Below the pieces are notes generated by a model. The model saw only the letters and a list, made by a program, of their open reading frames with translations, did not search any database and was not told where the DNA came from. This document shows positions 1 through 8,415 of a stretch of DNA of 11,415 bases, piece by piece. A program made the translations under genes and the position numbers. Position 1 is the first letter of the stretch, and each line of letters begins with the position of its first letter. The DNA is from Cyclobacteriaceae bacterium (GTDB taxonomy: Bacteria; Bacteroidota; Bacteroidia; Cytophagales; Cyclobacteriaceae): positions 1-11,415 of the forward strand of contig JALOMY010000049.1 of the NCBI GenBank assembly GCA_025455225.1. The letters are read 5' to 3'.

Positions 1-1
1 A

Positions 2-3000
2 GCCAGCCAACGCTCTGATGAATTTCCAGAACCGGATGAAGACTGGAGTTCTCCCGAAGCGGAATTCAGTTATTGGGATTCCTATGAAGATTATTACTAT
101 GGTGAAGATTACGACTGGAGGGAGCGGGAAAACCCGTGTCACTCTTCGTATTATACCAGTGAACGTGCAATTCGAAAAAATATCATTGCATCCAACCTGG
201 GCCTGATTGCTAAACAGGGAGGGGATGGCAATACCGTCATTTTTGTAAATGATCTGAAAACAACAGAACCACTTGGGGGTGTCAATCTTGAGTTATACGA
301 CTTTCAGCAGCAGCTTTTGGGAACTGCTTCAACCGGCAAGGATGGTTATGCATCCATTCAGTCAGGGTCAACACCTTTTGTTTTAATTGCAAAGAACGGA
401 GCACAGCGTGGCTACCTTCAATTAAACGATGGGGAATCCTTATCTCTCAGCAGTTTCGATGTAAGCGGAGAAAAAGTTAACAAGGGAATAAAGGGGTTTA
501 TTTATGGTGAGCGGGGTGTCTGGAGGCCGGGAGATTCTCTATACCTGAGTTTTATCCTGGAAGATAAGTTAAAGACGTTACCGCCATCTCACCCGGTAGT
601 ATTTGAACTACAAAATCCCCAGGGTCAGATCACTTCACGACTGGTACGTTCGGTGAGTGAAAACGGATTTTACTCATTTGCAACCGTTACGGATGCAGAT
701 GCTCCAACAGGTAACTGGAAGGCACGGGTAAAAGTTGGAGGAACTGAATTTACGCAAACGGTGAAAATCGAAACCGTGAAACCGAACCGGTTAAAAATCA
801 ATCTGGATTTTGGAGTTGATAAACTTAAAGCGGGCCAGGACAATATTGCAGGGAACCTGACGGTAAGTTGGTTACATGGAGCACCCGGTAAAAATCTGAA
901 AGCTGAATTCGAAGTCTTACTGACAAGAGCAGAAACACGGTTTCGTGCATACCCGGACTATACATTTGAAGATCCTTCACGGGAATTTTATAGTGAGGCA
1001 CAGGTGGTGTACAGCGGCTATACGGATGGAGAGGGTAAAGCCATTGTGAATACCACGTTAGAACCTCCGGCTGATGCACCGGGCATGTTAAATGCAGTAT
1101 TTCGTGGTAAGGTTTTCGAGGAGAGCGGGAACTTTTCAATTGACCGGTTTACACTTCCCTACTATCCGTACCATTCTTTTACCGGAATCCGGTTACCTGT
1201 GGGTGATAAAGCGCGTGGTATGCTCTTAACTGACACCACGCATAGAGTAGATGTGGTTACGATTGATGCCGAAGGTCAACCGGTTTCGCGCGATCGTATT
1301 GAAATGTCCATGTATAAACTTCAATGGCGTTCGTGGTGGGATAATTCCGAAGAGAATGCCGTATATATGACAGGTTCGTATGCAAAACTGATCAGCAATG
1401 GGGTAATTGCCACAAGAAATGGCAAAGGACAATGGTCATTTAAGATTAAATATCCCGATTGGGGAAGATATTTGGTAAAAGCGTATGATCCGGTTTCAGG
1501 TCACTCATCTGCAAAAATAGTGTATATCGACTGGCCAGGCTGGGCTGGCCGAGCCAGGGGTGACAGCGAGGGTGCCACGATGCTTACATTTTCTTCCGAC
1601 AAACCATCGTATACCATCGGAGAAAAGGCTACAGTAGTAATTCCGGGTAGTGCTCAAGGACGTGCATTAATTACCATTGAAAACGGAAGCCGTGTATTGG
1701 AACATCATTGGCTTGATACCAAAGCAGGTGACAATCCTTTTACGTTCAGTGTTTCACGCGAAATGACACCCAACGTGTTTGTTCATGTATCCTTACTACA
1801 GCCTCATGCCCAGACGGTAAATGATTCACCCATACGGATGTATGGAGTAATTCCAATCCGGGCTGAAGATGAAGCCACGCATCTTCAACCCATTATTTCA
1901 ATGCCCGATGTACTGGAGCCGGGACAAGAAGTAGTTATACGAGTTTCAGAAAAATCAAAAAGGAAGATGACGTATACGTTGGCCATGGTGGATGAAGGCT
2001 TACTCGATCTCACCCGGTTCAAGACACCCGACCCGTGGAATAGGTTTTATGCCCGCGAAGCGTTGGGTGTAAAGACATGGGATCTGTACGATCATGTAAT
2101 GGGTGCATTTGGTGCACGGATGGAGCGACTCCTGGCCATTGGCGGTGATGCTGAATTAATGGCTAAGGAAGATGATCCACGGGCGAACCGGTTCAAACCG
2201 GTTGTTAAATTTCTTGGCCCATTTACCTTAAGCGGTAACCAAAACGAACATCGGATCACCATTCCTCAGTACATTGGTTCCGTTAAAACAATGGTTGTTG
2301 CCGGCTACGAGGGCGCCTACGGATCGGCAGAAAAAATAACACCAGTCCGTCAACCGCTTATGGTACTGGCAACACTACCCCGGGTTTTAGCACCGGAAGA
2401 AAATCTCAAACTTCCGGTAACCTTGTTCACCATGGAGAAAAATATCCGGAATGTTAAAGTTGAGATAAAGACTTCAGGTCCGTTACAGGTAAAAAATAGT
2501 GTTCAGCAGATTGCCATGTCGGGATCAGACCAAACCGTTGAATTTGATTTGTCAGTTCTTAACCGGTTAGGGGTTGGAAAAATTGAAGTTACAGCTACTT
2601 CCGGCAACTATAAATCTAAAGACGTTATTGAAATTGATGTTCGAAATCCGAATCCTCCCATTACCCGTGTTCTGGAAAGTTTACTTGATGCCGGTAAAAC
2701 CTGGTCAACTTCAATAACTCCTGTTGGCTTGCCCGGTACCAATACGGCAACACTGGAGATATCATCCCTTCCACCGATTAACCTGGATCAACGCCTGAAA
2801 TATCTCCTGCAATATCCGTATGGTTGTCTTGAACAGGTTGTTTCTGCGGTCTTCCCACAATTGTACCTCGACCAGGTTAAAACGTTAAGTGAGGAAGAGC
2901 GAATTCTTATTCAGAATAATGTTCGGGCCGGTATTGAACGGTTAAAGGCATTTCAACATCGGGATGGTGGATTCACATACTGGCCGGGTGCAGAAGATGT

Positions 3001-4186
3001 TGACAGCTGGGCAACTACTTATGCCGGTCACTTTTTGGTTGAAGCAGAAGCGAAAGGGTATGTTGTTCCATCCGAATTATTAAAACGGTGGAAAAAATTT
3101 CAGCGTAACCGCGCACAATCGTGGCGAAGGAATCAGGAATTTACCAATAGTGATCTTATACAAGCTTACCGGTTATATTCATTGGCATTGGCGGGTGATC
3201 CAGAGTTGGGGGCCATGAACCGGATGCGGGAACAACGTGCAGAGTCCTCCACTGCCGCATGGATGCTCGCTGCAGCGTATGTTAAAGCAGGACAGCCAGA
3301 GGCTGCCCGCCAGGTTATTGCCGGAGTTTCGGTAACCGTTAAGCCCTATCAGGAGTTGGCGTATTCCTATGGATCGGATATCCGCGACAAAGCCATTATT
3401 TTAGAAACCCTTGTGCTTCTCGGAGACCGAACAAAAACCTTTGAAGTTGTAAAAGACTTATCCAATTCCCTGAGCAATCTAACGTATTGGATGAGCACCC
3501 AAACAGTTGCCTGGTGTCTTAAGTCGATTGCTTCATTTGCCTCTTCTGAAAAGCGAGGAGCCTTGAAATTTGTTTATTCCTATAATGGCAAAGAGGTGAA
3601 GGCAAGCACCGATCTTCCTGTAGCACAAGTAAACCTTCCGGTTGATGGTGTAAAGTCTACCGCATTGAAAGTAGTGAGTGAAAGCGGAGGCACGCTTTTT
3701 ACAAGACTGATTATGACCGGAACTCCATCCCGGGGAGAAGAAACGGAAGAATCCAATAATCTTTCAATCTCTGTAACCTATACCGATGTCGATGGCCGGT
3801 CGATCGATCCATCCCGATTGGAACAGGGTAAGGAATTCATTGCATCGGTAACACTCTATAATCCGGGTACGCGAGGGACATATAAAAACCTGGCATTGAA
3901 CCAGATTTTCCCTTCAGGTTGGGAGATCAATAATTTACGTTTGGATGAAGCTGAAAGCAGGCTTCAGGGGAGCATTCCTACCTACCAGGATATACGCGAT
4001 GACCGGGTTTATACTTATTTTGACCTGGCCCCCAATCAAAGAAAGACATTCCAGGTAATACTTACAGCAAGCTATTCAGGTACCTATTACCTTCCGGCAG
4101 TAAGTTGTGAGGCAATGTATGACCGAACAATTTATGCGCGTAAGAAAGGACAGGTTGTTGAAGTCGTAAAGGGCTCCGGAATTTAA
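2..4186 (+). CDS. Bacterial alpha-2-macroglobulin family protein (5' partial, C-terminal 1394 residues)
   Basis: The reading frame is open from base 2, with no stop or convincing start, so the true start lies upstream. The ATG at 317 is internal. Residues here count from base 2. Residues 5-44 are rich in Asp, Glu and Tyr. Macroglobulin beta-sandwich domains follow, with a GERGVWRPGD segment near 169-178. A bait-region-like domain starts near 528. The core domain (FLGPFTLSGN) starts near 736. The thioester domain holds YGCLEQ, with Cys942 and Gln945 (bases 2825-2836), and runs as a helical toroid to about 1175. C-terminal beta domains then run to the TAA. Family knowledge: bacterial homologues such as E. 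coli YfhM are periplasmic and lipid-anchored. They trap proteases covalently when bait cleavage exposes the thioester. The intact CLEQ suggests a working trap. The anchor cannot be seen because the N-terminus is missing. The pbpC gene downstream supports the assignment. The family is very secure; the target proteases are unknown. Confidence 0.95.
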   Translation, partial: ASQRSDEFPEPDEDWSSPEAEFSYWDSYEDYYYGEDYDWRERENPCHSSYYTSERAIRKNIIASNLGLIAKQGGDGNTVIFVNDLKTTEPLGGVNLELYDFQQQLLGTASTGKDGYASIQSGSTPFVLIAKNGAQRGYLQLNDGESLSLSSFDVSGEKVNKGIKGFIYGERGVWRPGDSLYLSFILEDKLKTLPPSHPVVFELQNPQGQITSRLVRSVSENGFYSFATVTDADAPTGNWKARVKVGGTEFTQTVKIETVKPNRLKINLDFGVDKLKAGQDNIAGNLTVSWLHGAPGKNLKAEFEVLLTRAETRFRAYPDYTFEDPSREFYSEAQVVYSGYTDGEGKAIVNTTLEPPADAPGMLNAVFRGKVFEESGNFSIDRFTLPYYPYHSFTGIRLPVGDKARGMLLTDTTHRVDVVTIDAEGQPVSRDRIEMSMYKLQWRSWWDNSEENAVYMTGSYAKLISNGVIATRNGKGQWSFKIKYPDWGRYLVKAYDPVSGHSSAKIVYIDWPGWAGRARGDSEGATMLTFSSDKPSYTIGEKATVVIPGSAQGRALITIENGSRVLEHHWLDTKAGDNPFTFSVSREMTPNVFVHVSLLQPHAQTVNDSPIRMYGVIPIRAEDEATHLQPIISMPDVLEPGQEVVIRVSEKSKRKMTYTLAMVDEGLLDLTRFKTPDPWNRFYAREALGVKTWDLYDHVMGAFGARMERLLAIGGDAELMAKEDDPRANRFKPVVKFLGPFTLSGNQNEHRITIPQYIGSVKTMVVAGYEGAYGSAEKITPVRQPLMVLATLPRVLAPEENLKLPVTLFTMEKNIRNVKVEIKTSGPLQVKNSVQQIAMSGSDQTVEFDLSVLNRLGVGKIEVTATSGNYKSKDVIEIDVRNPNPPITRVLESLLDAGKTWSTSITPVGLPGTNTATLEISSLPPINLDQRLKYLLQYPYGCLEQVVSAVFPQLYLDQVKTLSEEERILIQNNVRAGIERLKAFQHRDGGFTYWPGAEDVDSWATTYAGHFLVEAEAKGYVVPSELLKRWKKFQRNRAQSWRRNQEFTNSDLIQAYRLYSLALAGDPELGAMNRMREQRAESSTAAWMLAAAYVKAGQPEAARQVIAGVSVTVKPYQELAYSYGSDIRDKAIILETLVLLGDRTKTFEVVKDLSNSLSNLTYWMSTQTVAWCLKSIASFASSEKRGALKFVYSYNGKEVKASTDLPVAQVNLPVDGVKSTALKVVSESGGTLFTRLIMTGTPSRGEETEESNNLSISVTYTDVDGRSIDPSRLEQGKEFIASVTLYNPGTRGTYKNLALNQIFPSGWEINNLRLDEAESRLQGSIPTYQDIRDDRVYTYFDLAPNQRKTFQVILTASYSGTYYLPAVSCEAMYDRTIYARKKGQVVEVVKGSGI

Positions 4187-4223
4187 TTGAATAAGTGTTT
4201 GAATTTTGCTATTAAGAAAATCC

Positions 4224-4261
4224 CTTATTCTACAAGCAATAAAATATCAACTTGAAATAAG
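4224..4261 (+). repeat. Imperfect inverted repeat in the gap after the macroglobulin gene
   Basis: CTTATT (4224-4229) pairs with AATAAG (4256-4261), and CAAG (4233-4236) pairs with CTTG (4251-4254), enclosing a 14-base loop. No T-run follows, so this is not a convincing terminator, and read-through into the next two genes is plausible. It could be a processing site, a weak attenuator or chance in AT-rich DNA. The rest of the 92-base gap shows no exact TAnnTTTG promoter box. Confidence 0.3.
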
Positions 4262-4278
4262 ATAAAACGAAACAAAGA

Positions 4279-4707
4279 ATGCGAAATACTCTAATAGTTT
4301 GTAGTCTGGTTATAATGCTGGTTCAGCAGCTTCCTGCCCAATCAAATGAAGAAGTTGTGTTGAATTTGTCCAGGAGCAAATTTAGTTGGTTGATTAATCA
4401 ACAATCCGATTCGTTACAGGCGATACTTGATGACCGTGTTTTATATATCCATTCCAACGGTTGGGCCCAAACCCGTCAGGAAATTCTTGACGATATGAAT
4501 TCCGGGAAATTGATTTATAAGAAAGTTGATGTACAGGATGCGAAGGTCAGGCTTTATGATAAGACGGCTATAGTCAACGGAACAGGAAGATTTTCCGGTG
4601 TACGCGAGGGGCATGAATTTGATATGACCTTATCGTATACCGAGGTATACGTTTTAAGAAAAAAGAAATGGATGCTGGTAACGCGCCACGCCAATCGATT
4701 GCCGTAA
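4279..4707 (+). CDS. Secreted NTF2-like (DUF4440/SnoaL-type) protein of unknown function
   Basis: This is a 142-residue protein. Residues 1-20 form a signal peptide: basic Arg2, a hydrophobic core, and LPA before a likely cut after Ala20. There is no lipobox, so the mature protein of about 122 residues should be soluble in the periplasm or beyond. The body matches the NTF2-like cone fold of DUF4440-type proteins. It has a helical start, then YIHSNGW (56-62), a helix with QEILDDMNSGK, strands around 81-105, and a C-terminal YTEVYVL strand ending in WMLVTRHANRLP. Such folds often hold a pocket that binds a small molecule or catalyses a reaction, and His58 and His137 are candidate pocket residues (inference). 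The start has an A-rich upstream region and no Shine-Dalgarno. The stop is 7 bases before the pbpC ATG at 4715, so the two genes are probably co-translated. Its job is not known. The position suggests an envelope role with its two neighbours. Confidence 0.85.
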   Translation: MRNTLIVCSLVIMLVQQLPAQSNEEVVLNLSRSKFSWLINQQSDSLQAILDDRVLYIHSNGWAQTRQEILDDMNSGKLIYKKVDVQDAKVRLYDKTAIVNGTGRFSGVREGHEFDMTLSYTEVYVLRKKKWMLVTRHANRLP

Positions 4708-4714
4708 GGTTGTG

Positions 4715-7069
4715 ATGAAACTTCGTTTACGATGGAAAATTATAATTGGCTCTGCCCTGGTGCTGAGCACTCTTTATTATTTTTCATTACCTCGTAAACT
4801 TTTTAAGGAACCTTATTCAACGGTATTAGAAGACAGGCAGGGCCGTTTACTTTCGGCTACGATTGCCCGGGATGGTCAATGGCGTTTTCCTGCGCTTGAA
4901 TCGGTACCTGAAAAATTTATTAAAGCTTTACAGGTCTATGAGGACAAGCGGTTCCCATATCATCCGGGTGTTGATGTAGTTGCACTGGCCCGTGCCATTA
5001 GACAAAATATTCGCTCCGGAAAAGTCGTGAGTGGCGGAAGCACCATAACCATGCAGGTTATACGGTTATCAAGGCAAGGAAAGCCGCGAAGTTATTTTGA
5101 GAAGTTCATTGAAATCATATTAGCTACCCGGTTAGAGTGGCGTTATTCAAAAGATGAAATCATGGCGTTGTATGCTTCGCATGCACCGTTCGGTGGAAAC
5201 GTGGTGGGTCTTGAAGCAGCCTGCTGGCGCTACTTCGGGCGTGAGGTACAACAACTTTCATGGGCTGAAGCCGCCATGCTGGCGGTTCTTCCAAACGCAC
5301 CTTCCTTGATACATCCCGGTAAAAACCGGCCAATCCTGAAGATTAAACGCGATCGGCTGCTTGACCGAATGAAAGAACAGGGCATCCTGGATGAATTCAC
5401 TTGTTCATTGGCAAAAGCCGAGCCTATTCCGGAAGAACCTTCGGCCATGCCCAGGCATGCACGTCATCTTATTCAGCGAATGAGTAAAGATGGTTTTTCC
5501 CAACAACGATTGAAGTCCACACTCGAGTTACAGGTGCAGCAACGTGTTGAACAAATCATTCAGGATCATCATGATGTACTTTCCGGCAATCAGATCAATA
5601 ATGCTGCGGCATTAATTCTTGAGGTGAAAACCGGAAATGTTCTGGCTTATGTGGGCAATACATGGATGAATCAAAATGGTAAGCATGGTGAGGAAGTTGA
5701 TATAATTGCATCGCACCGAAGTACAGGCAGCATTTTGAAACCTTTTTTGTTTGCCGCCATGCTCGAAGATGGAAAAATGCTAACCAAAACACTGCTTCCG
5801 GATGTTCCGATTATTATTAATGGTTTTGCTCCAAAAAATTTCTCACGTGAATACGATGGTGCTGTTCCGGCCGATAAAGCATTGATTCGTTCTCTTAATA
5901 TTCCGGCCGTTCATATGCTTCAAGAATACCGGTATGAAAGGTTTCATTCCTTACTGAAGAAATTCGGAATGACAACACTAACGCAATTACCTGATCATTA
6001 TGGTTTGTCTTTAATTTTAGGGGGAGCTGATGGTACGTTGTGGGACATTACCGGAATGTATGCTTCACTTGCCCGCGTTTTAGTAAATCATTCCAACCCG
6101 AATGATGTTGAGGTAAAGGGATCCAATCTTATCCATGCCCCGGTTTATCAGAACGAAACATTGAATGAAAATTCAATAAGTAATGAATCTCCACTCAGCG
6201 CAGCCTCTCTTTTTCTTACAGCTGAAGTATTAAAGGAAGTCTACCGGCCCGGAGAAGAAAGTGGATGGCGGAATTTCTTCAGTTCAAAAAAAATTGCCTG
6301 GAAAACCGGTACCAGTTTTGGTTTTCGCGATGGTTGGGCAATCGGGATTACTCCCGACTATGCTGTTGGTGTCTGGACCGGCAATGCTGATGGAGAAGGA
6401 AGACCAGGGTTAACTGGTACTGAAACAGCAGCACCGATTTTGTTTGATATTTTTTCAACTTTGCCGGGAAACAACTGGTTTGAAAGACCTTATGCGGAAA
6501 TGGACCAGATACCAGTTTGCTCTAAAAGCGGTTTGCGAATTTCACCTTATTGTAACCGTGCCGACACGCTTTGGATAACTACCAACGGGCTTGAGTCAGG
6601 TATATGCAACTACCATAAACCGGTGTATGTTACTCCGGACAAGCGTTACCGGGTACATCAGAATTGTGTTTCACCTTTACACATGCAACAGGTAAACTGG
6701 TTTGTATTACCTCCTGTTCAGGAATATTATTACAAGTTTCGGAATTCATCTTACGAATCATTGCCACCTTTTAAGCCGGGTTGTGATTTAATAAGCAACC
6801 AAACTATTATGGAACTGGTATATCCAAAGCATAACACACGGATTTTTATACCCCGCATGCTCGATGGATCTCCGGGAAGTTCGGTTTTTGAACTGGCCCA
6901 TCGAAATAATAATAGTCACGTATACTGGCATCTTGATGGTCAGTACCTGGGCAGTACGTTGAAGGTCCACCGGATGTTGTTAAATCCCGAAGCAGGAAGA
7001 CACAAGCTAACCCTGGTTGACGAACAAGGAAATGTTCTCGAACGGGAATTTGTTGCGGTAGCTGATTGA
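4715..7069 (+). CDS. pbpC: Penicillin-binding protein 1C, bifunctional glycosyltransferase/transpeptidase
   Basis: This class A PBP would polymerise lipid II glycan strands and may cross-link stem peptides at the outer face of the inner membrane. Residues count from the GTG at 4712, one codon before the chosen ATG. That ATG is preferred because AAGG (4706-4709) sits 5 bases before it. A membrane anchor spans about 9-25. The GT51 domain has EDKRFPYHPG with catalytic Glu77, and GGSTITMQ at 108-115. The transpeptidase domain has SILK (Ser340, Lys343), SLN (394-396) and KTGTS (531-535), so all three penicillin-binding motifs are intact. A C-terminal BiPBP_C-type domain (about 600-785) has five cysteines (603, 614, 632, 652, 691) and a CNYH motif at 632-635. 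Its length is close to that of E. coli PbpC. The domain order, C-terminal domain and macroglobulin neighbour separate it from PBP1A and PBP1B. The gene ends in an in-frame double stop, TGATAA. Confidence 0.95.
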   Translation: MKLRLRWKIIIGSALVLSTLYYFSLPRKLFKEPYSTVLEDRQGRLLSATIARDGQWRFPALESVPEKFIKALQVYEDKRFPYHPGVDVVALARAIRQNIRSGKVVSGGSTITMQVIRLSRQGKPRSYFEKFIEIILATRLEWRYSKDEIMALYASHAPFGGNVVGLEAACWRYFGREVQQLSWAEAAMLAVLPNAPSLIHPGKNRPILKIKRDRLLDRMKEQGILDEFTCSLAKAEPIPEEPSAMPRHARHLIQRMSKDGFSQQRLKSTLELQVQQRVEQIIQDHHDVLSGNQINNAAALILEVKTGNVLAYVGNTWMNQNGKHGEEVDIIASHRSTGSILKPFLFAAMLEDGKMLTKTLLPDVPIIINGFAPKNFSREYDGAVPADKALIRSLNIPAVHMLQEYRYERFHSLLKKFGMTTLTQLPDHYGLSLILGGADGTLWDITGMYASLARVLVNHSNPNDVEVKGSNLIHAPVYQNETLNENSISNESPLSAASLFLTAEVLKEVYRPGEESGWRNFFSSKKIAWKTGTSFGFRDGWAIGITPDYAVGVWTGNADGEGRPGLTGTETAAPILFDIFSTLPGNNWFERPYAEMDQIPVCSKSGLRISPYCNRADTLWITTNGLESGICNYHKPVYVTPDKRYRVHQNCVSPLHMQQVNWFVLPPVQEYYYKFRNSSYESLPPFKPGCDLISNQTIMELVYPKHNTRIFIPRMLDGSPGSSVFELAHRNNNSHVYWHLDGQYLGSTLKVHRMLLNPEAGRHKLTLVDEQGNVLEREFVAVAD

Positions 7070-7137
7070 TAATTTACTGATAATGATTACTTTAGTAGTC
7101 AGGTAGACGGGTAGGTGACCAGTCTGCAATTGCGTTG

Positions 7138-7175
7138 ATGGGTTCAATTGCCAAAATTGATGCCCATTATTTTTT
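7138..7175 (+). terminator. Rho-independent terminator after pbpC
   Basis: ATGGG (7138-7142) pairs with CCCAT (7163-7167), and TCAATT (7144-7149) pairs with AATTGA (7155-7160), around a 5-base loop. There is a small T/TG internal loop. The stem is followed by TATTTTTT. It lies about 70 bases after the pbpC stop and 32 before the next start, so it should end the macroglobulin-pbpC transcript. It leaves little room for a promoter for the next gene, and I see no clear TTG/TAnnTTTG pair there. Confidence 0.7.
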
Positions 7176-7206
7176 AACGTTGACCCTCAATTCTATTTTT
7201 TAAACT

Positions 7207-8400
7207 ATGAAAAAATCCTTACTCAGAGTTCTTCTCGTAGTACTTGCCAGTCATTCCACGAATCTGCTCTTGGCTCAAATAGGCAGCGATCCGGATTTAT
7301 ATTATGTGGTTATCGGAGCATTTGCCAAAAAGAAGAATGCAATCAATTTCACGAAAGAAGCGTCTAAAACGTACAATGCAGTTTACGAATGGAATCCAAT
7401 TCGCAGCCTTGACTACGTTTACATTGTCAAAACGAATGATAAGCAAGCTGCAATTGATGAGGCCTTGCGAATGCAAGCCGAAACCCGTTATAAGGATACT
7501 TGGGTTTATCATGGCCTGCTGGGTAAAGATGCTGAACTGGCAATTCAAAATCGTGATCTGAATCCGGTTACACAACAGAAATTGACCGAAGTTCCATTAG
7601 CTGATCTGGATGAAATGAAGCGGTCTGATCCGCAGGCTTTGCTGGAAGAAGAAAATGCAGCAGAACCAACCATGGCCCAGGTTCCGGACAACCCGGATGC
7701 CCGGAATTATTACTTTAAGGTGATGCGCACAGATACCAAAGCCATAATTGAAGGCCAGGTAAGTGTCATTGATACGGATAATGCACGAAAGATCGGAACC
7801 TACGATGCCAACCAGGTTGTGGTGGTGATGCCACCGGCCAAACCGGATGGTGCCGCATCGTTTATTTGCGAAGTATTTGGCTATCGCAAAGTTCAGCGCG
7901 ATCTCAGCAACTTTGGTAACCCGATTGGTGAAGACATAATTTTAGAGAATGGAGCAATTGTAGTTCCTTTTGAACTGATGCGCCTGCAGAAAGGTGATAT
8001 TGCTACCATGTTTCATGTTTATTTCTTTAAAGATGCGGCCGTAATGCGTCCGGAATCCAGGTATGAAGTGAACAGCCTGGTTGAAATGATGAATGAAAAT
8101 CCAAAGTATAAAATTCGTATTCACGGACACACCAATGGTAACGCACCCGGAAAGATTACAACCCTGAACAAGGGCAACGATAACTTTTTCAGTCTCAATA
8201 ATACCAGCGAGGGTTACGGTTCGGCCAAGAAGTTGTCATTAATGCGTGCAGAAATGATGCGCGATTACCTGGTGTCTCATGGAATTGATACTAAACGCCT
8301 TCAGGTCAAAGCCTGGGGAGGTAAAAAGCCAATATTTGATAAACTTCATGCCCAGGCACAAAGTAATGTGCGGGTAGAAATTGAAATTCTTGACAATTAA
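7207..8400 (+). CDS. Secreted SPOR-like / OmpA-like peptidoglycan-associated protein
   Basis: This is a 397-residue protein with a signal peptide (1-23, Lys2 and Lys3, hydrophobic core, LLLA before the cut). Residues about 31-105 resemble a SPOR domain: YYVVIGAFAKKKNA at the start, then a VYIVKT strand. SPOR domains bind glycan strands lacking stem peptides. An acidic linker (about 130-160) leads to a beta-rich domain (about 165-260) that I cannot name. An OmpA C-terminal domain follows (about 268-395), with FFKDAAVMRPES, GHTN (307-310), LSLMRAE (343-349), RLQVKAWGGKKP and NVRVEIEI. OmpA domains bind the diaminopimelate of peptidoglycan through an Asp in GHTD and an Arg in LSxxRA. Here Arg347 is present, but Asn310 replaces the Asp, and about 20 extra residues lie between them. 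No beta-barrel is evident, so it is probably a soluble or wall-associated periplasmic protein. It appears to be a single-gene unit. Confidence 0.85.
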   Translation: MKKSLLRVLLVVLASHSTNLLLAQIGSDPDLYYVVIGAFAKKKNAINFTKEASKTYNAVYEWNPIRSLDYVYIVKTNDKQAAIDEALRMQAETRYKDTWVYHGLLGKDAELAIQNRDLNPVTQQKLTEVPLADLDEMKRSDPQALLEEENAAEPTMAQVPDNPDARNYYFKVMRTDTKAIIEGQVSVIDTDNARKIGTYDANQVVVVMPPAKPDGAASFICEVFGYRKVQRDLSNFGNPIGEDIILENGAIVVPFELMRLQKGDIATMFHVYFFKDAAVMRPESRYEVNSLVEMMNENPKYKIRIHGHTNGNAPGKITTLNKGNDNFFSLNNTSEGYGSAKKLSLMRAEMMRDYLVSHGIDTKRLQVKAWGGKKPIFDKLHAQAQSNVRVEIEILDN

Positions 8401-8415
8401 GAAACGTGTTTCTTA
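8398..8415. terminator. Small hairpin between convergent genes, possible two-way terminator
   Basis: AAGAAA (8399-8404) and TTTCTT (8409-8414) form a perfect stem around CGTG. One further T-A pair (8398 and 8415) extends the stem. It starts in the TAA stop of the OmpA-like gene and ends next to the cbs stop at 8416-8418. The stem is short and AT-rich and the T-runs on either side are weak, so efficient termination is uncertain. Its position between two converging genes is the main support. Confidence 0.4.

Noticed and set aside
18..206. 62-residue open frame starting at base 18
   Set aside because: It overlaps the macroglobulin frame, which is open from base 2 and codes for family-like sequence there. 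The overlapping peptide has no recognisable features.
825..1432. Two antisense open frames (825-1139 and 1226-1432, minus strand)
   Set aside because: They lie wholly inside the macroglobulin gene. Their products have no recognisable motifs and no promoter signal accompanies them.
4187..4208. GAATTTTG near the macroglobulin stop as a promoter for the NTF2-like gene
   Set aside because: The first base of the box does not match and the nearest TTG is only 11 bases upstream, so it is not a credible -33/-7 pair.
7067..7084. Direct repeat TGATAAT twice, 11 bases apart, after pbpC
   Set aside because: Only seven AT-rich bases are repeated and one copy overlaps the stop codon. Chance is the simplest explanation.
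7180..7206. Possible promoter for the OmpA-like gene (TTG at 7180-7182, TATTTTTT at 7194-7201)
   Set aside because: The spacing is 11 bases instead of 19-21, the last base of the -7 box does not match, and the box is almost on the start codon.
7297..7575. Overlapping frames inside the OmpA-like gene on both strands
   Set aside because: The main frame has a signal peptide and SPOR-like domain at this place. The alternatives look like chance open frames.
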